From: Natronomonas salinimetallica
Lineage (GTDB): Archaea; Halobacteriota; Halobacteria; Halobacteriales; Haloarculaceae
Length of the DNA: 64,000 nt
Reading direction: 5' to 3'
NCBI RefSeq assembly: GCF_013839515.1
Contig: NZ_JACDNQ010000009.1
Location: forward strand, 1-64,000
In this document: positions 6,183 to 15,939 of the stretch, one piece after another
Position numbering within the stretch: position 1 is the stretch's first letter
How the letters are laid out: every line of letters begins with the position of its first letter
The notes under the pieces: model-generated
The model's database searches: none
Told to the model about the DNA's origin: nothing
Seen by the model: only the letters and a program-made list of their open reading frames with translations
Made by a program: the position numbers and the translations under genes

Positions 6183-7574
6183 TCAGGACGGCGTGAGTAG
6201 GTCGTCGATGTCCGCTACGCTGAACAGGGACCACGAGTCGTCGAGTTGTGCTTCGAGTCCGTCGACGAACCCGTTTTTCGAGAACAGGGCGAACTGCTCG
6301 TCTCGATCCGACGGTCCCCATCGGACGTTCTCCGCCTTTGCTCGCAGACTCTCGACGAGGTCTTCCCCAACCGAATCCGTCGTCCACTTACATTCGGCGA
6401 GGAGGACTCGGTCGTCGTTCGGTGCCAGCCCGACGATATCGATTTCCGCTTCTCCGTACCACCAGCGACCGACTTCGGAGTACGGTTCGAATGCACCGCG
6501 TCGAATTCCTTCCCAGACGGCTTCTTGACACATGTCCTCGAATGTGGTTGCGACGTGCGTTGGGAGGTCCGGTTGGATCGTCCCGTCGTACACGATCTTC
6601 GGTGCTTCCTCGATACTGGATCGATGCGGCTCGACATACCGAAACCAGAACCGAAGGAACTCGTCCGCAACCCGGTACCGTGACCGCTTCGATTTCTTCC
6701 CCGAGGCCGTGACTGGGACATCCCGTTCGATGAGGCGGAGTCGGCGAAGTGTCTGTAGGTACTTCGAGAGCGGTCCCGGATCGATCCCTGTTGCGCCGGA
6801 GATCTCGTTCGGTGTCGTATGGCCCAATGCGACTGCTTCGAGGATGCTCATATACCGGGCTGGGTTTCGGAGCTCGGTGCGCAGGAGAAACTCGGGTTCG
6901 TTATACAGTACCGCAGATGGTGACAGGACGTGTGATCGAATGTTCGCCGCGAGCGACTGGTCGTAGTCGAACAGCGTGAGGTACATCGGGGTACCACCCG
7001 TGACGGCATACGAGCGAACCGCGTCCCTGAAGTCGTACGAGATGACCTCTCGGGCCTGTTGAAACGAGAACGGCGTTACGTCGAGTTGGGCCGTTTGTCG
7101 CCCGTACAGTGGGCTTTCGTGCCCCAGGATCTCTGACTCCATCGTGCTCACGCTCGACCCACAGAGCACCAGCATCGAGTCCGTTCCATCGAGCGCCTGG
7201 TCGACGAATGCTTGCAGGTACGATGGAAGCGAGTCGTTCTCGTCGACGAGGTGCGGGAACTCGTCGATGACGACGACAAGGTCCTCCCGCTGGAGGCTCT
7301 CGCCGAGGTATTCGAACGCTTCGTCCCACCTGTCGATTCGAGGGACGCGCTCGTCGAAGTAGTCCGCAACTTGCTCGAGGAACTTCTCGCGCTGTCGATG
7401 CTCGGCTTCCTGCGCGGCAAGGAAGTACATGTGGGGACGGTCAGCACAGAATGCTTTGAGGAGTTCCGTTTTCCCGACCCGACGCCGGCCATAGACGACA
7501 ACGAAGTCCGAACCGGGGGACTCCACCGCACCCGTGAGTGTATCGAGTTCTTCCTCCCGGTCGTAGAAGGTCAT
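6183..7574 (-). CDS. Archaeal AAA+ ATPase with DUF234-type nuclease-like tail
   Basis: 463 residues. The N-terminal ATPase has Walker A GRRRVGKTE (residues 29-37) and Walker B LVVVIDEFP (near 100). A winged-helix segment follows (about 245-295: HTTPNEISGATGIDPGPLSK). The C-terminal 110 residues form a DUF234-type domain with a PD-(D/E)xK-like signature: AEIDIVGL, then LLAECKW. Such proteins are common in archaea, in clusters of mobile or defence genes; the biochemical role is unknown. Start is the ATG at 7574. The insertion cassette that begins at 7713 lies upstream of its promoter region. Confidence 0.85.
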   Translation of the reverse strand: MTFYDREEELDTLTGAVESPGSDFVVVYGRRRVGKTELLKAFCADRPHMYFLAAQEAEHRQREKFLEQVADYFDERVPRIDRWDEAFEYLGESLQREDLVVVIDEFPHLVDENDSLPSYLQAFVDQALDGTDSMLVLCGSSVSTMESEILGHESPLYGRQTAQLDVTPFSFQQAREVISYDFRDAVRSYAVTGGTPMYLTLFDYDQSLAANIRSHVLSPSAVLYNEPEFLLRTELRNPARYMSILEAVALGHTTPNEISGATGIDPGPLSKYLQTLRRLRLIERDVPVTASGKKSKRSRYRVADEFLRFWFRYVEPHRSSIEEAPKIVYDGTIQPDLPTHVATTFEDMCQEAVWEGIRRGAFEPYSEVGRWWYGEAEIDIVGLAPNDDRVLLAECKWTTDSVGEDLVESLRAKAENVRWGPSDRDEQFALFSKNGFVDGLEAQLDDSWSLFSVADIDDLLTPS

Positions 7575-7704
7575 ACGTAGGATAATGATTACTGCGATAA
7601 TGACTTAAGAATTCGGGTGGCATCCCCCACCGGAGTGTTTCTCGCACTGCAACCAAGACACCGAATCTGACGAGGGATGCAGGCGAGATGGGAACTGGAT
7701 GTAC

Positions 7705-7712
7705 GGGAAACT
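7705..7712. repeat. Left target-site duplication, GGGAAACT
   Basis: The 8 bases directly before the left inverted repeat are repeated exactly at 9496-9503, directly after the right inverted repeat. Confidence 0.85.
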
Positions 7713-7727
7713 GGCTCTGCTGAAACC

Positions 7728-8060
7728 CTTTCTTCAGACATAATACAGGATGAAACAGCCAGTCGCTGAAAACTACGTATTGACTATCATGGAATCTGCC
7801 AGTTTGCGTAGATCTTCAGAAAGTCGTGCTGAATGCAGCACGCGTATCGGTCACCGGATGATTGGCATTCCGCGAGTACTTGGATTGGTAGAGACTGATC
7901 CAGCAGAGATCGGTTAGCCCAAGGCTACTGACCGTTACAAAACCGGCACAGACCCGTAACGACAAACTGGTGCTCGACCGATCCTGTGGCCGACTTGCTG
8001 GATCTGCTGGTAAAGATATGAGGAGCAATATATTATTAACAAGCGACCTAAAGGACGGTA
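7728..8060. other. Non-coding left arm of the cassette
   Basis: 333 bases without a credible gene. There is a hairpin CGTGCTG-AATG-CAGCACG near 7827-7844, which could end transcription or translation. An AT-rich promoter stretch stands before the glycosyltransferase. I see no decayed transposase. Confidence 0.5.
8026..8037 (+). promoter_or_regulatory. TATA element of the glycosyltransferase gene
   Basis: CAATATATTATT is centred about 30 bases before the ATG at 8061, the position expected for a leaderless or short-leader haloarchaeal transcript. It means the cassette carries its own promoter. Confidence 0.55.
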
Positions 8061-9272
8061 ATGGACTATCAGCTGGCGAATTTGCTTTTCACACTGTTCG
8101 CTTGGACAGTGCTGACGATCTTCTTTGTTGCTACGGTTTTCTGGCTCATTGAGATTGTGATTATTGGCCGTGCTCGCCGTGGGGAGATAGAGCACGAACC
8201 GGCAGAGGTTGAGGTTCGAGTGATGACCGTAGCGGCTGAACGTGTCGTCCAAGCCACCGTCGACCAACTACCCACAGAGTTGGACACTATTCGGGTCATT
8301 GCCGAACGACCGATTACCATCGATGGTGCAGAGGTGTGTGTCGTCCCTTCCGAGTTCGAGTGTGAGGCCACACGGAAGGGTCGGGCGCTGGAGTGGGCTA
8401 GACGAGAGTTGAACTGCAATGCATCGTATATCCTGTATTTAGACGAGGATACGCTCTTGCGAGAATTCTATGGGCTGCCAGATGCCGACATTGTCCAACT
8501 TTCCGAACAGCCGATCCGGAGCGACTCGTGGCTCACGTACTTTGCGGAGATATTCAGGATGGGTTTCCAGTTGGAACAAGCCGTGTTCCCGAAGTTTCGT
8601 TATCCATTGTATGCATGGGGAGGGGGAATCGCTGTCAGGAAGGAACTTGAAGATCAGATTACTTGGGACGTGAACACCGTCACTGAAGACACGAACTTCG
8701 TCTGGCGGGCCTTCCAAGCTGGTGAGTGTGACTTGCAGTTTCTCAACATCCGCGCTATGAACCAAGCCCCGCCATCAGTTCGAGAGATGATCTACCAGCG
8801 TCGTCGTTGGATCTCCGGGGCGGCCCGTGATTCCCATCTCTTGCCCCGGCGGTATCAACTGTTGTCGTTAATGCGTAATGCCGCCTGGGGACTGGTTTTC
8901 GTGTCACCACTGCTCGCGCTGCCGCTGGTGACGCCGGTGACTGTCGTGCTGTTCCCTGTCGTCTACGGCTATGGCATTCTGTTTCAGTTAGTGGGACTGT
9001 TCGGATGGGCTATCCTCGGATACTGGTACTATGGCGAACGCCCATCCGTTTTAGTGGCCCTGCTCGTGACTATCCCACTGGTAGCAATCATCCACGCAGC
9101 AGGTGCATTTTGGGCGATCTTTCAACCGACGACTGAGTTCCGTGTTACCCAAAAGGTGCCACCTGCCGAAGTTGAGGATAGTAGGACTGCCGAGATCGCC
9201 GTCACTGAGAAGCATACCGATTCCGAACAGACTACTGAGGAAACCGAGCCCGTCGAACCCCGTCAGCCATAG
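8061..9272 (+). CDS. Membrane glycosyltransferase, GT2 family
   Basis: 403 residues. An N-terminal transmembrane helix (about 9-36) is followed by a cytoplasmic GT2 domain with DxD D128-E-D130 (LYLDEDTL), the acid pair E209-D210 (TVTEDTNF) and QRRRW at 246-250, the (Q/R)xxRW motif of processive beta-glycosyltransferases. Three or four membrane helices follow (270-365), then an acidic tail rich in E and T. The layout resembles egghead/BRE-3-like and hyaluronan/cellulose-synthase-like enzymes, so it probably adds or polymerises a sugar on a membrane acceptor. Donor and acceptor are not readable. It is the sole cargo of the cassette and may alter cell-surface glycans. Confidence 0.85.
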   Translation: MDYQLANLLFTLFAWTVLTIFFVATVFWLIEIVIIGRARRGEIEHEPAEVEVRVMTVAAERVVQATVDQLPTELDTIRVIAERPITIDGAEVCVVPSEFECEATRKGRALEWARRELNCNASYILYLDEDTLLREFYGLPDADIVQLSEQPIRSDSWLTYFAEIFRMGFQLEQAVFPKFRYPLYAWGGGIAVRKELEDQITWDVNTVTEDTNFVWRAFQAGECDLQFLNIRAMNQAPPSVREMIYQRRRWISGAARDSHLLPRRYQLLSLMRNAAWGLVFVSPLLALPLVTPVTVVLFPVVYGYGILFQLVGLFGWAILGYWYYGERPSVLVALLVTIPLVAIIHAAGAFWAIFQPTTEFRVTQKVPPAEVEDSRTAEIAVTEKHTDSEQTTEETEPVEPRQP

Positions 9273-9495
9273 TACCCATCCTACTGTAGATGGCCAATAC
9301 GCACACTCACTGAGCGGTTGGTTCAGCCGAGGATTATTCAAAGAACGGTTCGTATCTGCTGACTGTAAGCTCTGTATCTCGCACCGCAGTCTTAACAGAT
9401 AATGAGTGATTCGACGATCTGATCGATACGTGAGCCCTCTGTACTGGCCGTAATCGAGGTGAAATATATCACCGGCAGAGAATTTCAACAGAGCC

Positions 9496-9503
9496 GGGAA
9501 ACT
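9496..9503. repeat. Right target-site duplication, GGGAAACT
   Basis: Exact copy of 7705-7712, directly adjoining the right inverted repeat of the cassette. The joined empty site would lie in the gap downstream of the helicase operon. Confidence 0.85.
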
Positions 9504-9525
9504 GTTTTCGCGTGGTGCCGACGAT

Positions 9526-12500
9526 TCACTCCTCGAGCCCGGGACCGACGGTAACGGAGGCCGGCGCGCAGGGGAGTTGGTTGTGCTGACACCACCGGCA
9601 GTGCTCACCCGAAGTGTACCGACTGAACGAGAACGCAGCAATATCGTTCATCGACGACGTCACGTCATCTCTGACTGCTTCCAGATCACTATCGCTGAAT
9701 GTTCGGGATTCGACTTTTGGCCCAATGTTTCCAACATAGGCATATCCCGCGCGTGCGACAGGCTCATCGTACAGGTCACGGCACGCTAACAGGTAGATCG
9801 GGAGTTGCTTATCGTCCTCCAAGTCGCGGTGACGTTCGGTCGCCTTGTAGTCGATGACGACCAGTTCGTCGTCAGGCGTCCGGTAGACGGCGTCAATGTA
9901 GCCGACGAGTTCGTGCCCATCGATGTCGAGTTCGAACTCCCGTTCCGCATCGATGAGCTCGTAGCTGGGGAGGTCTAACTCGAAGTACCGGTCGATACAC
10001 TGTTTCGCCGCCGGGAGTGCGTCCTCGGCTCGGCGTTGACTGGCCAGGCGCTCACAGATTTCGTACCACTCCTCACGCCGTTCCACAGCTTGGTTCGCGG
10101 CTTGCTCTGCAGTGTCGTGGAACAGCAACCCGATCTCACGTTGCGAAACACCATCCCGGGCTTCATTCGTCGCGTCCTGATAGTCGGGGAATGCGTTGAC
10201 CACGTAGTCCAGGTAGTGGCTCCGCGGGCATTCCTCGTAGGCTGCCAGCGACGTGTAACTGTGCGAGAGCGGCGGCGAGGGCGTCGACGGGCCGGTTAGC
10301 GACGTCACTTGGAGTGTCTCTCGTTCGGCTCTCGGTGAGAGATCCCCGTCGAGGGTGGCTGTTGCGAGGTCTAGCACGCGGTCGCGCGCAGCTTCGACTG
10401 CGAGTTCGTCGCCGTCGTGCTGGACGGTCCCACCAACGCGCCCGACAGTCTCGTTCGCCAGCGTGTCAGTCCAATCTGCCGCATCATCCGGGAGACACTC
10501 CTGAACGTCGGTCCAGAGTGGGAGCTGCCCGCGCGCTGGCTGCCACGGGATTTGGGGTGGAAGAATCTCGTCGACGGCCTCTGAAACCGGGTGCACGTCC
10601 GTAGCATCGTCGTCGTCCTCGGTACCGCCCTGGAGGACAAGGACGTCTTCGGCGCGCGTGATTCCGACGTGGAACACGCGCCGGGTTTCACGCGCGTCAC
10701 GCTCGACGAAGTCCTCGGCGAACGCCGCCTCCGCGCCATCCGAGAGCCCCGTTTCGAGTGCGTCGTAGGTACGTGAGCTCGGTGCCCACTCGTCGGCTGT
10801 AACTTGTGGGGTGAGGACGACCGGGAAGTCCAGGCCTTTGCTCTTGTGGATGGTCATTACGTTGACCGCGTCGTCGGCGACGTCCGGCTGACTCGTCGGT
10901 GTCGAGCCGCTCTCGTCGAACAGGGAGTCGTAGTGTTCGAGCGAGTTGATGAACTCTGGGGTGAGCGGTGGTTGGACAGCACTGTCACCGTATTGTTCGA
11001 TGACGTCCTCCAGCTGGGCGAGATCCCGGCGCTCCTGTTCGCTGAGGTACCACTCGATGTTCGTGATGTCCGTGAGTTCGCGGTACAGGTGACTGAGCGA
11101 CGCCGAGTCACGGATGGCGAGGAGCTCTGTGACGTGTTCGTGGGCTTCTGCGACGCGGTCGGGTTCCTCGAACTCGTCGAGCGGCGTCTCGCGCAGCGTG
11201 TCCACGAGCGAGTCGTCGCCCGCGTTGAGCGTACGGAGATCCGCGTCGCAGAGCCGGTACCGCATCAGGAGGACGCGATTCCAACTCACCTCGTCTTCGG
11301 GCCGCGCGAGCGCCTTCAGGTAGGCAGTCACGGTGCCGACGCCGACTGATTCCGTCGCCAGATCACCAGCAACCTGGTACGGGATGCCGGCATCCTCGAA
11401 CTCCTCGATGACCGGCGTCGCGTGGTCGTTCTTCCGGACAAGCAGGGCGATGTCGCCCGGGTCGTACGCCTCGTCGAGGTTGTCTGCTGCGCCGCTCAGA
11501 AGATTCTGGACGACGGTGCGAAGCTGGGTCGCGCCGTCCGCATCGTCCTCGTCCGGCAGTTCGACGGTTGCGACGGTGTCGCCGTCGTACGCAGGTTCGT
11601 CGACGCGTTTCAGTGTCTTGTGTCGTTCGCGGTGATCGAGCTTCTGAATTGCTTCGTTCGCCAGGTTGAGGATCGGCTGTCGGGACCGGAAGTTCTCTTC
11701 TAACGGTTCATCTTCGAGTGCGGCGAATGCGCGGTCGAGTTCGTCGGTGATGTTGGCGACGTTCGCGCCGCGCCATTCGTAGATCGCCTGATCGTCGTCG
11801 CCGACGACGAACAGATTATCGTCGGTGACGAGGGACGTGACGAGATCGAACTGCAGCCGGTCGGTGTCCTGGAACTCGTCACAGAACACGTAGTCCCACC
11901 GCTCGGCGATCTCCTCGCCGACCGACGAGTCCATCAGCGCAGCCGTCTCGACCACCAGGCCGTCGAAGTCGATGAGATTTCGCTCGTCCAGTTCTCGCTC
12001 GTACGCAGCGTACCCGGCGGTGAGATCTCGGGCAGCAAGACAGTCGGACACGAACGAGTCGAGGTGGTCCGTGAGTTCGAGGCCAAGATCGTCCGGGATT
12101 CCTTTCGGCGCACCGCTTGCGTACCCGCCGAACAGGTACTTCGGGAGTTTGTACACGTTGTCTGGCAGGTCACGCTCGCCAGCCTCGTGGGCCTCGAACG
12201 CGGTTTCAAGCGCGTCACACAGGTCGACGAGCCGGTCGAGGAAATCACGGGTGCTGGCCTCGATCCCGTCCGTTCCCAACCCGTCGCGTTCCGCGGCGAG
12301 TTCATCGCGCACCTCGGGAAGTGAGTCCAGCACGCTTGCCACGGACCGGCCACCGAGATGGTCGCTGGCGATTGCTTCGATGCGCTCCGGCAGGTCGGCG
12401 AGGTCATAGACGCGGTCGGCGGGCCCGAGGAACGCGTCGATGTCGTCCGGCGAGATGCCGCTGCGCTTCATCGACCCGATGAAGTTGAGCAGCTTCGACG

Positions 12501-12978
12501 CGGCTCCGGACGCGTACCCGTCGCTGCCGTACACGTTCGGTTTGACCGACCGGTACTCGATGTCGTCAAGAACGTCCAGTACGATAGCGTACTTCTCGGC
12601 GTCCGTGGCAACCTCGAAGTCCGGGTCGATCCCGGCTTCGTAGGCGTAGTCGGTGAGGATCTCGTTACAGATCGAGTGGTACGTGTACGCGTCGATGTCG
12701 TACCCTGCTGTCCCGAGTTTCGCGTTGAGTTTCTCCCGCATCGAGTCCGCCGCGTTGTTCGTGAACGTCAACGCGAGAATCCGGTCCGGCGAGACGTCTT
12801 CCTCGTCGATGAGATGCTCAATCTTCCGCACCATCGTGAACGTCTTTCCCGTCCCTGCACCGGCGAGGACACGCATCGGGTACGCGTCGGAGTTGATGAT
12901 TGTCCGCTGTTGAGGCTCTGGGGACACGTCTTCTTCCGGCACCGGGAACCACGACGGGTACTCGGACTCGTCGCTCAT
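9526..12978 (-). CDS. UvrD/AddA-type helicase-nuclease
   Basis: 1,150 residues. The SF1A helicase has Walker A GAGTGKT at 40-46, motif II DEFQDTD near 370 and GDDDQAIYEWRG soon after; the C-terminal helicase half contains NVMTIHKSKGLDFPVVL. The last 270 residues are a RecB/Cas4-like PD-(D/E)xK nuclease (GYIDAV, then LVVIDYK and a Q a few residues on) with the Cys set of a 4Fe-4S cluster: one Cys in YEECPRSHY and three in GEHCRWCQHNQLPC. It thus looks like a complete AddA/AddB-style motor plus nuclease. It is the last gene of a four-gene operon; its ATG overlaps the stop of the preceding nuclease gene by four bases. Confidence 0.9.
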   Translation of the reverse strand: MSDESEYPSWFPVPEEDVSPEPQQRTIINSDAYPMRVLAGAGTGKTFTMVRKIEHLIDEEDVSPDRILALTFTNNAADSMREKLNAKLGTAGYDIDAYTYHSICNEILTDYAYEAGIDPDFEVATDAEKYAIVLDVLDDIEYRSVKPNVYGSDGYASGAASKLLNFIGSMKRSGISPDDIDAFLGPADRVYDLADLPERIEAIASDHLGGRSVASVLDSLPEVRDELAAERDGLGTDGIEASTRDFLDRLVDLCDALETAFEAHEAGERDLPDNVYKLPKYLFGGYASGAPKGIPDDLGLELTDHLDSFVSDCLAARDLTAGYAAYERELDERNLIDFDGLVVETAALMDSSVGEEIAERWDYVFCDEFQDTDRLQFDLVTSLVTDDNLFVVGDDDQAIYEWRGANVANITDELDRAFAALEDEPLEENFRSRQPILNLANEAIQKLDHRERHKTLKRVDEPAYDGDTVATVELPDEDDADGATQLRTVVQNLLSGAADNLDEAYDPGDIALLVRKNDHATPVIEEFEDAGIPYQVAGDLATESVGVGTVTAYLKALARPEDEVSWNRVLLMRYRLCDADLRTLNAGDDSLVDTLRETPLDEFEEPDRVAEAHEHVTELLAIRDSASLSHLYRELTDITNIEWYLSEQERRDLAQLEDVIEQYGDSAVQPPLTPEFINSLEHYDSLFDESGSTPTSQPDVADDAVNVMTIHKSKGLDFPVVLTPQVTADEWAPSSRTYDALETGLSDGAEAAFAEDFVERDARETRRVFHVGITRAEDVLVLQGGTEDDDDATDVHPVSEAVDEILPPQIPWQPARGQLPLWTDVQECLPDDAADWTDTLANETVGRVGGTVQHDGDELAVEAARDRVLDLATATLDGDLSPRAERETLQVTSLTGPSTPSPPLSHSYTSLAAYEECPRSHYLDYVVNAFPDYQDATNEARDGVSQREIGLLFHDTAEQAANQAVERREEWYEICERLASQRRAEDALPAAKQCIDRYFELDLPSYELIDAEREFELDIDGHELVGYIDAVYRTPDDELVVIDYKATERHRDLEDDKQLPIYLLACRDLYDEPVARAGYAYVGNIGPKVESRTFSDSDLEAVRDDVTSSMNDIAAFSFSRYTSGEHCRWCQHNQLPCAPASVTVGPGLEE

Positions 12979-13880
12979 CGGTGCACCTCCGTGGACAGTC
13001 GGTCAGCACACATCTCTCGATAGTCGCAGTCCGGGCACGCCTCCTCAGTAATAAGGTCGAGCGGTTCCGGCTCGTACGTCTCACCCGTGATACCATCGTG
13101 GGCCTCCCGGATGAGCGCCCAAATCGTGTCGTAGTGGTTCTCATATATTTCCGTGGTTTCCCGAGGCCAGCCACGCGCGGACACGTCGTATCCGCTCGGG
13201 GTGCTCTCGAACGACGTGCTGTTGAGGATCCCGTAGAAACTGAACCGAACCTCCATCCCGTCCTCGTAGAACGGTTCGTTCTTCACGCCTTCGACGTATG
13301 TCGCCGTCTGGAACGCGTTCCGAACCCGCTTCGGTTCGTGGGCCTCTCCGTCGAAATGGTCGCCAAGGTACTCGGCCGTCCCCGACGAAAGAACCCCGTC
13401 CGTGTTCCGCTTGTAGTCGAAAATGTGCAGCCCGTCATCAGTCCGGACGACGTTGTCAGCTCTCCCGTGGAGTTCTCGACCATCCACTTCGCACTCCACC
13501 CAACATTCCGTAGCGACCGAGTAGCGAGCGTGCTCGATCCCATCACCGCCGTCCGGATCGAAGAACGACGCGATGGCAGCGCGGTTCTCAGCTCGTTGGT
13601 ACTCCTGATGCGCAGCGGATTCGTAGTCATCCGGGGTACTGTGTTCGTCCCACTTCGCATCGAAGACCTGCATCGCCCGGTTGTGTATCGTCTCCGGGTC
13701 GTCATCGCGGTCAGTCGCATCACACACGTCCTCGATAGTCTCGTGGTAGATCGTCCCTTGGTTGAGATACAGTTCTGTACGGTCCGGCGCGTTCACGCCC
13801 TGTACGTACCGGTAATCGTATAACCGCGGACACGTCGCGTAGTTCGCCAACCGCGACGGAGAGAGCGATTCCGAGCTCAT
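12975..13880 (-). CDS. RecB/Cas4-like PD-(D/E)xK nuclease with Fe-S cluster
   Basis: 301 residues. SPSRLANYATCPRLYDYRY gives the first cluster cysteine and CPDCDYREMC near the C-terminus the other three. The nuclease residues are H in GTIYHETIE, D in LHGRADNV and D-x-K in LHIFDYKRN, with Q in FQTATYVEG. This is the full active-site set of Cas4/AddB-type exonucleases. No CRISPR genes or arrays are nearby, so a Cas4 role is unlikely; the ATGA overlaps on both sides tie it to the AddB-like protein and the UvrD helicase. I infer that the three form one DNA-end processing complex. Confidence 0.88.
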   Translation of the reverse strand: MSSESLSPSRLANYATCPRLYDYRYVQGVNAPDRTELYLNQGTIYHETIEDVCDATDRDDDPETIHNRAMQVFDAKWDEHSTPDDYESAAHQEYQRAENRAAIASFFDPDGGDGIEHARYSVATECWVECEVDGRELHGRADNVVRTDDGLHIFDYKRNTDGVLSSGTAEYLGDHFDGEAHEPKRVRNAFQTATYVEGVKNEPFYEDGMEVRFSFYGILNSTSFESTPSGYDVSARGWPRETTEIYENHYDTIWALIREAHDGITGETYEPEPLDLITEEACPDCDYREMCADRLSTEVHR

Positions 13881-15934
13881 CGCTGCACCTCCCCGGTAGC
13901 GAACTCGACACGTGCACGCAATGCCTTGCGGAGCTCCTCCCCACGCGCCCCGCTCTTATCGAGCACGTCCTGAATCTCTCCGAGTTCCGCTTCGACCTCG
14001 TCGAGCGACACCGTCACGTCCTGACTGTTCGCGCGCCGCACCTCCGCAAGCGCGTCGTCGACCCGCGACAGCAGGTACTGCTCCGCCGCTTGCTCGCTCG
14101 TAACCTGTGGCTCATCGGCCTCGGTTACCCACGGAAGATCCGCATACGCTGCTGTGAGGAACCGCGACGCCTGTGCACGCTCTTCGAGCGCCGTGTCTTC
14201 GTACTCATAGAGACAACAGTAGAGCCGCTCCGCCGCCGCACCCGAACCGACAGCCAACCGTCGCCGCGCGTGCTCCGCGTGGTACTGCGCGAACGGTCGT
14301 CCTGACGCCGTCGACGTCGTCGGGAACGTCGTATCCACGTCCGCTCCATCCAGTTCCGTAACACCGGGGTAGTCCAGCATCGACGCGACTCGCTCGCTCG
14401 GGAACAACCGTGTCAGGAACGGGTCGCCCGGGTACTCGCTGTCGACGAGATTCACGAGGAACACCGCGCGGAACGACTCGTTCTTAATCGCTTGCAAGTG
14501 ATCGACGCGGACCCCGCCGTCGAGGTCCGTCGCACTCGTCTGATTCTGCTGTGGTGCGTACTCGTGAGCGCGTTCGAGCATCTGCTTGAACGACTTCCAC
14601 GTCGCATCCACGAACTCGGTCTCTTCGAGGAACCCGGCCATCCGGAACGCCCGTCGGACGTTCCCGAACTGCGCCCGTGCATCCAACGGGACCGCCCGTT
14701 CCGCGATCCGCTCTTTCAACCCAGCGTCCGTCGCCCACCAGTGAATCGCGTCTTCGAGGCTGTCCGTCTCGCTGACTCGGTCCAAGCGGTCCGTATCGAG
14801 TTCCGGACCGTGGTCGGGCCCATCATCTTCCTCGTCGGCGAAGTACCGGACGGCCGCGAGGAGTTCCCGAATCGCAGGATCGTCACCGAACCCGGTGACG
14901 GTTGTCGATTCCGTCGGAATCCCGGTGCCTTCGAACGCTTCGATAGCGTCCGTCACAGCACTCCCGCTTTGCTTCGTGGCGACAGCGATGTCGTCGTACC
15001 CCCAGTCCGGCTGCGCGACGAGCGCTTCGATCTCGTTCGCAATCTCGGCGAGTTGTTCGTCACCGGAGTCTGTGGCGAGGACGGACACCGACCCGGCATC
15101 CGGATCTTCCTTGACCGTTTCTTCGGCGAAATAGGCTGCCGTTGCAGCTGGTCGCGTCGACGGCGTCCCCGATGCCCCACGTCGGGATTCGCTGAACGAG
15201 ACGTAGTCCGTGACTGGCCCTGTCTCGACCCACGTCCGGCGCACACTCGCGTTCTCTTCGGCGACACAGACGAGCTCGCAGTCTCCCGCGAGCGCGTCGA
15301 GATACGCGCGATCAAGCGGGAAGAACTCCTCAAACTCGACTGCGAGCACCGCGTCGAAATCAACGACGTCGCCGCGGGCATCCCCGGTGAGAACATCGAG
15401 CGCTTCCGAGATGAGTTGCCCGCGCTCCATGTGCCCGTGCGCCGCGAGCCAGCCGTAGAACGCGTCAAGCGCAGCCGTGATGTCACGGAGTTCCGGAGTA
15501 TCGTCAGGCGTGACCATCTGCCAGGAGATCGTGCCCATCACGGCATCCACGTCCTCAATGAACGACGGTTGCGCAGACGCCCGTTGGAGGTACTCCGTGT
15601 CCCACTCGTAGTCTTCGAGGAACCGGTATAGGAGTTCCCGCCGCAGGGCGTCGGAGAGAATGACGCGGTCATCGGTCTGGTTGAGGACATCGGTCGCGTG
15701 GACCACCGACGACGTCACGTACGGCGTCGCTGCGCCCGGCAGTTCCTCACCTAACGCTTCACGGAACGTGTCCGCACTCGTCGGCGCACCGGTGATGACG
15801 AGCACATCCTCTGAATCGTGCTCGTCGAGAAGCATTCGGTATTCGTTTCGCGCTGTTCGTTCGACGTTTTCGCCCCCGAACGGTACCGTGACTAACGTCC
15901 CGTCGAACCGCCGGTGAGATGAGTGATCAGACAT
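13877..15934 (-). CDS. AddB-like protein with degenerate helicase fold
   Basis: 685 residues. The overall layout (N-terminal nucleotide-binding-like fold, long middle, GVRVDHLQAIKNESFRAVFL near residue 490 resembling helicase motifs V/VI) is that of AddB or RecC-type inactive helicase subunits. The Walker A position reads FGGENVERTARNE, with no GKT, so ATP hydrolysis is unlikely. It lacks the C-terminal nuclease and Fe-S cysteines of bacterial AddB; those may be supplied by the separate 301-residue nuclease encoded next. Stop and start overlap (ATGA) with that gene. Functional assignment is by architecture and context. Confidence 0.7.
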   Translation of the reverse strand: MSDHSSHRRFDGTLVTVPFGGENVERTARNEYRMLLDEHDSEDVLVITGAPTSADTFREALGEELPGAATPYVTSSVVHATDVLNQTDDRVILSDALRRELLYRFLEDYEWDTEYLQRASAQPSFIEDVDAVMGTISWQMVTPDDTPELRDITAALDAFYGWLAAHGHMERGQLISEALDVLTGDARGDVVDFDAVLAVEFEEFFPLDRAYLDALAGDCELVCVAEENASVRRTWVETGPVTDYVSFSESRRGASGTPSTRPAATAAYFAEETVKEDPDAGSVSVLATDSGDEQLAEIANEIEALVAQPDWGYDDIAVATKQSGSAVTDAIEAFEGTGIPTESTTVTGFGDDPAIRELLAAVRYFADEEDDGPDHGPELDTDRLDRVSETDSLEDAIHWWATDAGLKERIAERAVPLDARAQFGNVRRAFRMAGFLEETEFVDATWKSFKQMLERAHEYAPQQNQTSATDLDGGVRVDHLQAIKNESFRAVFLVNLVDSEYPGDPFLTRLFPSERVASMLDYPGVTELDGADVDTTFPTTSTASGRPFAQYHAEHARRRLAVGSGAAAERLYCCLYEYEDTALEERAQASRFLTAAYADLPWVTEADEPQVTSEQAAEQYLLSRVDDALAEVRRANSQDVTVSLDEVEAELGEIQDVLDKSGARGEELRKALRARVEFATGEVQR

Positions 15935-15939
15935 GTCTA

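Larger units (their letters stand above)
7713..9495. mobile_element. Transposase-less insertion cassette carrying a glycosyltransferase
   Basis: 1,783 bp. The ends are inverted repeats: GGCTCTGCTGAAACC at 7713-7727, and GGCTCTGTTGAAATT on the minus strand at 9495-9481 (12 of 15 identical). The flanks are an exact 8-bp duplication, GGGAAACT. No transposase or transposase fragment is readable on either strand; the only gene is the glycosyltransferase at 8061-9272. The interior is clearly less GC-rich than the helicase operon beside it. I infer a mobile insertion cassette moved by a transposase acting in trans. An 8-bp duplication is known for the IS1595 family and the ISH1 group of IS5, but I cannot assign the family. 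Confidence 0.8.

Noticed and set aside
12975-13880. Reading the Fe-S nuclease as a CRISPR Cas4
   Set aside because: No cas1/cas2 or repeats are near, and the overlaps tie it to helicase genes.
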